Of a DNA stretch of 64,000 nt, positions 1 to 9,871 are shown in pieces. This DNA is from Phycomyces blakesleeanus NRRL 1555(-). Taxonomy: Eukaryota > Mucoromycota > Mucoromycetes > Mucorales > Phycomycetaceae. The position numbers and the translations under genes are program-made. The stretch's first letter is position 1; the number at the start of each line of letters is the position of its first letter. The stretch lies in NCBI RefSeq assembly GCF_001638985.1, contig NW_017265135.1, forward strand, positions 1,045,223-1,109,222, in the 5' to 3' direction. Below the pieces are notes generated by a model. It was not told the DNA's origin. It saw only the letters and a list, made by a program, of their open reading frames with translations, and searched no databases.

Positions 1-990
1 AAAATATTGCTGTTCATTTCAAAGAGTAAAGCTAGATATAAAGAAAATAATACTCAAAATTTGTATTAAAGTCTGCCTTCAATTTATATCAAAATATGAC
101 TTCAATTTTTATTAAAATATGACTTCAATTTTTATTGCCAAAGGTTTTAGTAAAGTTCAAAACATCTACATTCACTAAACATTTCTCACAAAAATTTTAG
201 TTTCGCACATCGTATAGCAAAACCACTGTGGATGAAAAAATCTAAATAATTTGTCAAATTCCCATATTTTTTTAATTCCTACATACCATTGTGGATGCTC
301 TAAAGATTTTTATTTTTTTAATATAAGACGGCAGAGTGATATTCAATAATCAATAGTTTTACCAGACCAATAATATAGTTTATAAGTTATTGACTTCTTA
401 ATATAGCTTTAATAGTGTGACGTACGACGTTTGGTTGTAAAGAGTGTTTGTTCAGATGACAGCTAGAAATTCGAAGTATAGTTCCAGATTCTCACTCTCA
501 GTGCAGGCAGTGCCAAGGAGCAGAGCAAAATCTTCCAAGAAGTTTTACAATAAAAAAATAGAGTAGACTTTAGATACTGTTTATTAATTGAGATTTTGAA
601 ATATTTATACTCGTAATTATTGATAAAAAAATGATAAGATATAGATGTAGATGAACGAGACTGGAAATTTGTGAGCTTGGTTAAACAAAGGGAAATCTTG
701 TAACACTGAAAAGAGAAGATAAGATTCGAGATCTAACAATTTGGGGAGATCAGAATGAGGTCTGTGCTTCACAAGTACAATGATAAAATTAATGGCTGAA
801 GCCAAAAAAGACAATAACTGTTCATTACAGTCACAATAATCTTCTATGATAAACTTTTATTTCAACATCAGTATCAGTGTGCCTAATTAGAATTTAAAAA
901 GACTGAATATGATAAAGTATATAGACAATTAAAAAATTTATCAGGCATTGCCAGATTTTCTCAAATAATTGGTTAATATTTTTCTATAGT
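1..990. other. noncoding left flank of the Harbinger-like element
   Basis: I see no convincing gene here. The stretch is AT-rich and contains a short tandem repeat at about 68-137, a unit of roughly 25 bp built around 'atatgacttcaatttttat' repeated two to three times. The longest open frame (617-814, minus) looks like chance hydrophobic reading of AT-rich DNA. Confidence 0.6.
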
Positions 991-1014
991 AGAGAAGTTT
1001 GTGGACTCAGATTT
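991..1014 (+). repeat. left terminal inverted repeat of the Harbinger-like element
   Basis: This 24-bp repeat pairs with 4017-4040 with two mismatches (G/A at repeat positions 4 and 20). It is preceded by AGT at 988-990. Confidence 0.8.
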
Positions 1015-1298
1015 GTAGACACAAGAATGACTTTGGCTACTTAATTTGGTCTGTTTGTGTAATTGTGTTACTTTGTATTACTTGAAATTTTGAAAAAATC
1101 ATTTTATTTTGTCAAAAAATATGGCAAAGTGAAATCAAATTTTCAATCAATAATATTCTCTCAATTTTTACTCTAAACTGACAGCATAATTTATGATTAT
1201 GTAACTGAAAAAGACTGTAATTAAATCAAATTAAAGAAATATAAGTTTTGGCTAAGTATACATTTTATTTTGTTTACTCTTTTATTCAATTAAAAACA

Positions 1299-2394
1299 AT
1301 GAACACAACCACTCTAAGAGACAGGACTATCAGCTACAGAGACCAGAGTAGTGTAATTGTCCGTAGAGACAAAGTGATGCTTGAAGCAATGATATTCAAG
1401 CATCCAAAGTACAGTCAAAGCTCGGTATAGTGATAATTTTTGAAAAATTTGGGCCCATGCCTGCTTATTATCACTATATCGAGCTCTGAGTATATTTTTG
1501 TACTATAAAAAAATCTAGTATATATTTTATTTTGCATTTTAAAGCAAGCCCAGTTTCTTAGACAAAATAATACGAATCCTATTAGAAAACAGTAGCCACT
1601 CACAGCGGCATTAGAAATATCACTAAATAATGCGCGGAGTAAGAAAAAAACACGCTCAATATAGTGATAGTGATAAAATTTCTGTCCACCATCCATATCA
1701 CTATATCAAGCTTTGACTGTATCAAGGACATGGCAATATTGGAGGAGCCTGGGATGAGATTGTCCAAAAAGTCAACGCCATCGAATTTGATGATGGGAAA
1801 GTGGGTCTTTCAACTATAAAAGATCAGTACAGGGCAAGAAAAAACCAAGAAAGACAAATGACAGATACAAATGAGAGACATATCAAAGTTGATAACCTTC
1901 TTTATCAGCTTATTAGTTTGGTAATATCTTTATCATGTAAAGTATACTTTGAATATTTGGGTATTTAATATTATGTCTTTTCAAAGAAAGAAGAGGAGGC
2001 TTGCAGAGCAAATGATGCTTGTCAAAAGAAGAGTATTTGCGAGGCAGAGAAAGCTTAGACTGCTGAGAACTTTTTGGTGCTTGTGAAGAGGGCCAGACAT
2101 GAATATATCAGGCCTGCGTACCAGCAGAGACAGCAGGCCGCTGATCCTGGAGAAGGCTTCTCTACATTTTGGCTGGAACAGACTTTTGTTTGCATGAACA
2201 GTGTTATGCATGTGTTGAAAGGATTCCATGGTAACCTCTTCAATATTGTGGACAGAGTTGGGGACAATGATGTTCTTCTTGTCATTGAAAGATTGGAGCA
2301 AAAGTTTAATGAAAGAATGACACGTCTGGAGGAAGACTTGGTGACAAGTCAATTGCGAATTGAAGAATCAATCATAAGACTTTTCTCTCAATAA
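1299..2394 (+). pseudogene. SANT/Myb-like DNA-binding protein of the Harbinger-like element, broken
   Basis: The reading frame opens at ATG 1299 and shows a pattern typical of Myb/SANT-like (trihelix) domains: an Arg-Asp-Lys start with a Leu-Glu-Ala-Met helix, then GGAWDEIVQKVN and STIKDQYRARKNQ. It is cut at 1411 by the MITE. If the MITE and one TA are removed, the frame runs on without a shift. A probable intron follows at 1921-1986. The 3' part encodes a charged helical tail ending at 2394, probably for oligomerisation. An in-frame TAG at 2056-2058 breaks the last exon. In Harbinger elements the Myb-like partner brings the transposase to the element ends and aids nuclear import; that role is inferred by family. 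The MITE and the nonsense codon make it a likely pseudogene. Confidence 0.7.
1412..1719. mobile_element. 308-bp pogo/Tc1-like MITE nested in the SANT-like gene
   Basis: The ends are inverted repeats of about 24 bp (CAGTCAAAGCTCGGTATAGT at 1412-1431 and its near-copy reversed at 1696-1719; two mismatches in 24). The element is flanked by TA on both sides (1410-1411 and 1720-1721), the target duplication of Tc1/mariner/pogo elements, and the CAGT ends fit the pogo branch. There is no coding capacity. Each end also folds on itself: the left repeat has an inverted copy at about 1468-1486, and the right end has one at about 1654-1676. The element therefore has a hairpin at both ends. Confidence 0.82.
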
Positions 2395-2428
2395 TTCTTT
2401 TAGTATTAATCTGAAATAAAAAAAAACT

Positions 2429-3802
2429 TTATTGATTCAAGAGATCATATATATATCTTTCTGGGGTTAGAGGAGCAACATCAAACTTCATACTTGTTTG
2501 GTTGCCACCATTGAAACAAACATGAACGTTCTTTAATAAGGTTTTAATAATGTAGTAAAGTCCAACAGAACAATAACAACTTTGTTAGGTTTGAGAATAC
2601 TTCAAAAAAGTATACAAACTTCTAACATGAGCAAACTCATGCTCAACTACAATTCGCACAGCAGACACGTCCTTGTTAATATCTAGGTCTACTTCATTCG
2701 ATGACACTGAAACAAAGTTATAATGATTATATATCAATTATGAAAAAAGTTAAATTTATTTACTTTCGTCTGTTAAATAGTACTATCATAAAGTCTGATG
2801 CAGTATAAGCTGGATCGCCATACAAAAAATAACAAGGACCGTTGTTTATATCTCTGAAATCAAATGTTTGACGCATTTTCTCCTCTAGACCACTCTCTAG
2901 ATATAGGTGCGTATCATGTCGGTCGCCTGTCTCAGACCCCATAATAGAAGAAGTGATACCATCAGGTGTTACTACTGCCTGATACTTAATACCATGTCCT
3001 CTCTACATAAAGCATATTTATTGAGCTAACTAGAAGTAGAGTAAACTTAAGACTGCTCTTTACTTACATAATGTTCATTATAGACAACATCCTGACCAAC
3101 TATTGGCCTAGCTATTTTGTTAAATGTGCTGTTAATGAAGCCAACACAGTCATCGACTGGGGCTTTTTATACAGATAAAAGAGATTAAGATTATTAGTGA
3201 AATTGTTAACAGATAACAAAAGTTTTTCTCATATAATCGCTTTATTGCGCTACTAAAACACGCAAGGTTTTATTCGCAGAATTGATTAGTATCGAACTCA
3301 AAAGCAGTATGGAATTTCATATAAATTTTCTCTATTATTCCATTGAATATGACACTGAGAATAGGTATTGGTCTCCTAAATAGCAAAGACAAATCTGTTA
3401 AGCGAGCAGGGAAAGATATTCTCCGGAGCATGATAGTCATACCCTTCATAGTTGGAATAGAAAACTCACTCTTTGAGCCTTCTCAGAAGTACACTTTGTC
3501 ACCCAATTGAAGAAGAAAGCACAAAGATGAGATCTGATAATAAAGTCATGTATTAATACTTATAGCTGCTGAAAAAAAACCAGTGCATGTACCTCAGACA
3601 TAGTGAACCTAAACAAGATCTTACAATCCTTGTCAGATAAAGTGTTTATATTCAAACAACCCTGTATATGCAAAGAGATACAGATACAATCGAACTCTTG
3701 TTGATACTGTTGTGCTATCTCAGCTTCTTCTTCTATGACATATTCAGATACATGATAAAGCATTGAGTCTGCAATTTCAATAAGGCGTTCTATAGCAGAC
3801 AT
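2429..3802 (-). pseudogene. PIF/Harbinger-type DDE transposase, multi-exon, inactivated
   Basis: Translation of the minus strand gives, in order, blocks typical of fungal DDE_Tnp_4 transposases: ILFRFTMSEVHAL (about 3590-3640), MLRRISFPARLTDLSLLFRR with a following IFNGIIEKIY (about 3310-3450), VDDCVGFINSTF (about 3120-3165), HGIKYQAVVTPDG followed by the RHD motif and LYGDPAY (about 2790-2995), VRIVVEHEFAHV (about 2640-2690), and VGLYYIIKTLL near the end. Several short introns separate the blocks; I did not fix every splice site. The second Asp (LYGDPAY) and the Glu (VVEHEF) of the triad are present, but the first Asp, normally in GFIDGT, is Asn. An in-frame TAA at 2585-2587 interrupts the last block. 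The enzyme would cut and paste the element; this copy looks dead. Confidence 0.78.
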
Positions 3803-4016
3803 AACCGAGATTTATTAAATAAAAGCGAACAGTAATGCCCCTGTAAAACAGTATACTGTTTTTTAAAATAATGTTAAGTACCATTTTGTATGTTTAGTTG
3901 GAATATGCTTCCGACAGCATTTTGTGAAAGTGAAAACTTGATATGGAAACTTCTTTGAAAAAATGATTTTTTGGGAGGTTTGCATTTTTTCAGTTGGTGT
4001 TTTTGTACAACTCTGA

Positions 4017-4040
4017 AAATTTGAGTCCACAAACTTTTCT
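4017..4040 (-). repeat. right terminal inverted repeat of the Harbinger-like element
   Basis: This is the inverted copy of 991-1014, matching at 22 of 24 positions. It is followed by AGT at 4041-4043. Confidence 0.8.
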
Positions 4041-6169
4041 AGTGTAATCTATATATGTAGTTTATGACATTTTTTTATTCCTGAACGAATTTGCGCTGTA
4101 TGCTAAAGAGTGACGCGTGTTGAGTTTGTTGTGTGTGCAACTTGATCAAAAATATGAATAAAAATGTATTGAAGATGAATTACGAATATAACTCTAGAGT
4201 ACAAGTTCGAAGGGTAAAAAAGATTATAGAGAGAAAGATAAATATAAGAAAGGTACAGAGTATTTAAAAAGGCAATTAAATGTTCAACTTCACTTGGGAC
4301 AGTTGAAAATAGAAAAGAAATAAAGATGTTAAGGTAGAAGGTGAAGAGAGATATAAGAACACGGTCGATTTCGCTTGGGACAATCCAGACAAGTGAAACA
4401 GCAAGACACAAGAAGATGAACTAGAAGAAGAAAATGAAAGTACTGTTGATTTCATATAGGACAATCAAGACAGATAGACAGCAAGGTACAAAAAGATAAA
4501 GTAGAAGAGGAGAATTTAAGAGAATACTGTTGACTTCCCTCAGGAAAATCACACAGATACAAAAGAACGGAAAGGAGAAAAAGGGAAAGAGGGCTTTGAA
4601 TAGAGATATAAACTTTAATGCGATATTTGATTGCTTTCCTATGGGTCAGGCAGAAAGCAATTCAGGGACGGTGATTTTTAAGAGAGAGATAACTGATCAT
4701 GTTTATTGTTGTAAAATAGGTCTCTTATATACCTTTGAGAATTGAAAATAAAATATGAAAATGGGATGTTTTTAGAGATTAGAGATGTGACTTATAGCGT
4801 GAGAAGAGGTAGTGGTAAAGGCGGGTAGATGACAATGTCAAAGGAAAGAATGGGATAATGTTTGTGCTTTTGGTAAAATGTAAGGGTAAGATGTTAGAAT
4901 ATAATAGGAGTGGTAATAAAAAGATAATAAAAATGGGATACAAGATGAGAAATGAATAGCAGTAATAATGGAAGATAAATAGTGTGAGAAAAAGGGAACT
5001 GGAAGTATAAATGGGTAAAATAATGCAAGAGGTACAAGTATGTTCAAGAGATGTGGATGGAGGTAAATTACAATGAAAAATATGTGCGATGTGTATATAC
5101 GAGAATGTGGGGAAAAGCTGGAAAAGGAAAAGGGAAAATGTATGTATAAAAAGTAAAAATGCCAAAAGGAGAATATATGCAGGAAAAGTAGGAGTGATAA
5201 TAAAAGTAAATATATATATATATATATAAATGTGACTAGGAAGAGATGTGATAATATTTAAAGTGATAATGTAAATGATGATGAGGAAAAATGGAAGAGA
5301 AAATGGTCGGAGAAGAAGAAAAATAAATTAGTGTGGGCGAAACTGGAGAACCCACAACACCCGTGTCAAGAGCACTATAAATAATTTGGCCTGTATGCTG
5401 GAGAAGACCATAACTCGAACTAGCATTAAACTTTACAGGGAGTCCCAAGAAAAAAAAGATACTGTAAACCCATATTAACATGTTAACTTTCTGAAAGTCC
5501 ATGTTGGGTCTGGGATAGATTGAACAATCTTTGCAAAATGACAAACGCTCTTTTAAAAGAATCAGCTTGCTCTTCTGAATCATTTGTCAATTAGAAAATC
5601 TAAGGGAAAGTATTGGATAATGCTTGTGAAAATCCTTCGCCCCCTCCCCCTCATCCTCCAAGAACAGTGTCAATACCGTATTTTTAGCTTACTGTTGTTT
5701 TGTTTTGATAAAAATATTGCAAAATAATGAGTGTAAGAAATAATACAAAAAAAAGCACGCACTATAATAGCATTTTAGAGATCAAGTACTCCAAATATAT
5801 CCTGAGTAAGGTCTGGAGGTTGTAAAGAGCACTCCGTGTGTCTTCTCGACACTACTTGGTATGACCAACAAATATTGACATCAAAAAATCTTCTAGCATG
5901 GTATATATTTAACTGCTTATTATAATAAGAGTAATTGGCCGACTGGGAGGAGAAAAGAAGAAACCAGGAGGATTAGCATAGTCAGTTCAAACCTAGCTAC
6001 GTGGTTCTTGTTAAACAACAGCCGCCACGCTCGGACATATTGTACATCGAAATAAAGCCACCATTAAAAACAGTTTTGTTTCTCATTAAAGATCTCATGC
6101 GTTGTACACTGACCTATTAGCAACATTTTTCAGCTGTGTTTCACGAATCGGATCTGGTGAAGATTAGGC
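4041..6169. other. noncoding, repeat-rich stretch
   Basis: I found no gene I can support. The stretch holds the degenerate tandem repeat listed separately, a purine-rich tract of about 700 bp (roughly 4750-5320), and an open frame at 5236-5583 (minus) that I do not recognise. The sequence around 6008-6108 begins TGTT and ends TACA like a very short LTR, but no second copy is present. Confidence 0.5.
4281..4560 (+). repeat. degenerate tandem repeat, about 81-84 bp period
   Basis: Four starts of a related unit (tgttsa-tttcnctt-gggaca type) lie at about 4281, 4362, 4444 and 4528. Each is followed by a purine-rich stretch containing 'cagcaag' and 'gaagaa'. Copies are roughly 70 percent alike by eye, and the last is incomplete. 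Confidence 0.55.
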
Positions 6170-6540
6170 AATAAATGAAGTGGACTTTGAACAAGTTTGT
6201 TGTTGATAGTGTTCTTATAACTGGTCTTACAATGTCCATGTACAAGATGCAATTTCTCGGTTCTGGAGTTTACCGAATGGTTGAGTTGAGCAAGTCCTCA
6301 CTCTTCCAAAACCTCCAGTGCCTCGCCTCACTTCCTTCCATTGTCACCAACCTTCTGCAGCTTAATATATGAAATCTTGTCATGCAATGTAAAGCAATAT
6401 CAATTCAAATAAAAAGAAATCATTCGTAAGGCAGACAAGCTGGTTAAGGATCGGCTGCTAGATAGCTCCAACGCTATGGCCACAACTTACAGCCCCCTCT
6501 TCTTTCATAGCTTCGGAAAAATGAAGTTAGTTCGATAAAA
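6170..6540 (+). pseudogene. decayed ORF of unknown repetitive family
   Basis: An open frame from ATG 6175 to 6372 encodes 65 residues with protein-like composition (MYKMQFLGSGVYRMVELSK is the most ordered part). A second protein-like stretch follows at about 6418-6535 after stops. The order and spacing suggest one older coding sequence broken by stop codons. I cannot assign a function. It may descend from a multi-copy gene or mobile element family. Confidence 0.3.
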
Positions 6541-8160
6541 GTAACAAAAAATAATATTTATTTACCATTCTATTCCTATCCTTATAAAACTTATTATATG
6601 CAATATACCCTCTTCATATATTTCTTGTCAATATCACTATGATCAATATTAGTACTACTTTAAAGATTATTATTGCAATGTCTGATTGGAGACGGATACC
6701 GTATTTATCACAAAAATACACAATTGTTTTATTATGAAAGGAATAAGCAAGTTTCTCATTTTTTTTTAAAAAAAAAGATATTATAGATAAAAAGGCTCTA
6801 CTAACGGGTTAGCTGATAATCGCTCTTGGGACATTGTGCACCGATCAAAATGCTCAAGCTATTTATTATTATTATCTTTGTAATTTGTTGCCAAGGCAAT
6901 AAGAATACTCGTCTTCTCCAAAAGCTTTCCAGTTCCCTTTTTTTTAAGGACACGTTTAAACATATTCTTATGTTGAATGTATTGGCCTATTAGAAATCCT
7001 TTATGTTGTTAAGTTTCTGATGCAACCAACTCCTACTTGATCTACTTTTAGGAATTATACTTCCAGATGAGCCCTAAAATCAAAATCATTAAGCACACCG
7101 GGGGGGGGGGGGGGGGGGGGGGGGGAACTTTGCTCTATAACTCGTTTATCTGCAGATTTTGTAATTGCACAAGCTAGAATCCCAAAAAAATAAACCTTGT
7201 CTATTTCAACAACACGAACACACCAAAAAAATAAATAGAAGAGATAAATAAACCTTTCTTAGTAAATTGAATTTATCAATTTTTTTTTATAGGACTGATA
7301 CTTTACTAGCTAATTTACCATAATCATTCTCAAGTCTACAGCGCATTCTTTTTTCTTCATTTTTTTTATTAAAGTATAAATATAATATTGGCAATAATTA
7401 ACGTAATACTAGTAGGTTTCAAATTGAGACACATCCCGAAATAAATTAAAAAAAAATGAAACATGCTTTTGCCACTGTTAACACACTATAAATTGAAGTG
7501 GTCGTGATCACGACTCCCAGTGTGTTTTTTTTTTAAAAAAAAGAGACATTATAAGCTTAATCAATATATATCGCATTCTTATCTTATTGCAAAGAAACTT
7601 TATTGGTCGGCATTGGTTGCAAGTATTGTGGGCCCATTATATACCGACAGGATGAGCTAATGTCTAGCAGTTGAAAGCTGGGGGCGATAAACTACACCGC
7701 CGATATATATTGCAAGATACATTAAAAGAAGCTAAAAAAGAAAAAAAAGAAAAAAAGGGACCTTTTCTTTTCAAAGCAGTGTCGAAAAGATTATGCATAT
7801 ATATATGCGCCATAAATTGTAGTACATTGTACAGAGTGTTGTAAGACATATTATGCAACAGATTTATATGATTATAATAATGATAATGACAATAATACCA
7901 ATGATAGATAATTAATAATAGTAGTAATAGTAATAGTATAATTAGGTTACATTAAGCACACACCCATATATAATATACATATCTGTATGTAAGTATGTAG
8001 GTATGTAGGTATATGTGTATGTAGGTATATATGTATGTATGTACATATGTATGCAAGGGAATGAAAAAACATAAAGGTTGATAGAAAATAAACAAGGTTC
8101 AGATCAAGATGAACTTTCTTTCTCCTTTCTCTCTCTCTCTCTCTCTCTCTCTTTTGATGC
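6541..8160. other. noncoding stretch downstream of the first chitin deacetylase
   Basis: There is no supported gene. Contents include two T-run/A-run palindromes (about 6759 and 7525), the poly-G run at 7100-7125, a perfect 14-bp palindrome at 7501-7514, a TATG-rich microsatellite at about 7975-8060, and a CT run at about 8128-8152 just before the 3' end of the deacetylase gene. Confidence 0.6.
7100..7125 (+). repeat. 26-nt poly-G run
   Basis: An uninterrupted run of 26 G follows 'aagcacacc' in otherwise AT-rich DNA. Such a run can form G-quadruplexes and is prone to length error in sequencing. Confidence 0.9.
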
Positions 8161-9871
8161 TTAAATGTAAAGAATAAATAAGCCTGAGATCAAACTAAGC
8201 CAGATGACCGTTACACATTTGTTTGCTGTGACACTCGTATGAGCACCACTTGTTTTACTGTTGCTGGTAGTACTCTCGGCACCTGAACCAACTCCTGATG
8301 ATCCGACCGAAAGGGTAGCATCTTGGGTGGTAGAAGGAGACACAGAAGATATGCCGGCAGCAGAATCAGAGGATGAGGAGGCTGTAGGGTTACCGGGAGG
8401 ATAGACAAAATTTTCTTCCCAGTAAGGATAGGCCATTTGGACGCATTCATTCCAGGGTACAAGACGGAAAGCTTCCTGAACCTGAGGTAGCCACTTCTCG
8501 GCCATTGAAACAGTGGCGTCGTTGAGTTCATGCTGAAGAACGATATGTCCGCGTTGGTTGTCTGTACCACTCTTGCGGGCGTTGATCCACTTTTCAAAGT
8601 ATCCGTCCACAGTAGCAGGCGGCAGATTTCCGCCGCCACTGCCGGGCATGTTCCAGTCGTTGGTGTCTTGGTCCCACAAGACGGTTGTCATACCCATCTG
8701 CCAGGCAATAGCTCGTACACGATCGTCTACATCGCCGTAAGGAGGGCGCCAGCACCGAGGAGTGACTCCAGTGACTTCCTTGATTGCGCGCAAGGTCCAG
8801 TAAAATTGAGCAACTATCTGTTGATTGGTTTGAGAGGTCATGGCAGGATGAGACCAGGTGTGAACACAAATGGTGTGGCCATCTGCCAAGGCACGTTGTG
8901 CAGCGGCAGGGGCGTTGACAACATTAGATCCAATGTCTAGTCAGAGAAAAGAAAAAATGGTTTAGTGGAAATGAACTTTTTATTTATTTATTTATTTATG
9001 TAAGCAAGACTATTGTATAGTAAATAGCTAGATAGTGAGGTAATTGTACTTACAAAAGAGACCAGCCTTTTGATTATTGGCCGCTAAAGAGTCGTAAAGA
9101 TTTGGCTCGGCCCATTGACCAGCATCTGCAGTAAGGGGTCCATCATCGTATGTCTAAGAGAGAAAATAAGAAGATGATACGAATAAGTTTTGCTTTTTTT
9201 TTGGGTTATTGAATATATATATATATATATATCATAAACATAAGATTAAATCTTAGGCACTAGTCATAATTTTATTTTATAAATATTTCTATAGAACTTA
9301 CAAGTCCCCAATCGCCCGCGGTTGGACAGAATGCTACATCGGCAGGGATGTTGCTTCTCTTTGAAACAGTGCATCCAGAAGCGCTCCACCAACAATCAGG
9401 ATCAGAAGCACTGTATCCGGTCATTTTGACACCGCCGCCCGAACCTGCCTGTCGGACAGCAGAGTTGGGAACCTGGGTCCAGTCAAGGCTATTGATTACA
9501 GCAACCACTTCGGCAGATGTTGGATCAGGGGCTTTCCAGGCTTGAGGATATCCGGTCAGTGGACCAACTGCTGCAGTAAATGGACCAGTTGGGACAGGGC
9601 CTGTAGGATAGCTCTGGACATTTCCGGCCATTGGTTGAATATCAGACAGCCAAGAAGGCGACACTTGTGCAGGAACACCACCGCTATTTGTATCTGTTGA
9701 TGATGTAGTTGATGTAGTTGGTGAAGATGGGACTGCAGCACTAAGAGATTGAGCAGCCGGAGATGATGTTGCTCCGTTCATAGAAACAGCATCTTGACCA
9801 CTAGGTGCGCCATTTACAGAAACTCCCAGCAGAAGAAGCACAAGAAGACGCTTGGTGCAAGTAATTCCCAT
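8161..9871 (-). CDS. chitin deacetylase, GPI-anchored (NodB family), three exons
   Basis: The enzyme removes acetyl groups from chitin to give chitosan in the cell wall. Exons are 9871-9302, 9153-9054 and 8936-8161, joined in phase to 481 residues. The start at 9871 gives a signal peptide (MGITCTKRLLVLLLLGVSVNG). A Ser/Thr-rich linker is followed by the polysaccharide deacetylase domain with all five motifs: TYDDGP (about 191-196, zinc and base), HTWSHP (249-254, metal), RPPYGD, WDQDTNDW and HIVLQHE. The C-terminus is Ser-rich and ends in a hydrophobic tail (VIWLSLISGLFILYI), as in GPI-anchored fungal CDAs. Intron 1 falls exactly before TYDDGP. The protein is a close paralogue of the gene at 19040. 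A CT-rich and TA-rich 5' region precedes the start. Substrate and anchoring are inferred from the family. Confidence 0.93.

Larger units (their letters stand above)
991..4040. mobile_element. PIF/Harbinger-like DNA transposon, decayed, two-gene type
   Basis: The element is bounded by 24-bp terminal inverted repeats (991-1014 and the reverse complement of 4017-4040) that match at 22 of 24 positions, core AGARAAGTTTGTGGACTC. Both ends are flanked by the triplet AGT (988-990 and 4041-4043), consistent with the 3-bp target duplication of PIF/Harbinger elements, although the usual triplet is TWA. Inside are two convergent genes whose stop codons lie only about 34 bp apart: a SANT/Myb-like gene on the plus strand and a DDE_Tnp_4-type transposase on the minus strand. 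This two-protein layout is the hallmark of Harbinger elements. Both genes carry in-frame stops and the transposase lacks its first catalytic Asp, so this copy should be unable to move itself. It also carries a nested MITE. Confidence 0.82.

Noticed and set aside
5236..5583. 115-codon minus-strand frame as a gene
   Set aside because: Part of it looks ordered, but I recognise no family and its 3' half is low complexity.
6008..6108. Solo LTR (TGTT...TACA, about 100 bp)
   Set aside because: It is very short, has no second copy, no clear target duplication and no adjacent polymerase gene.
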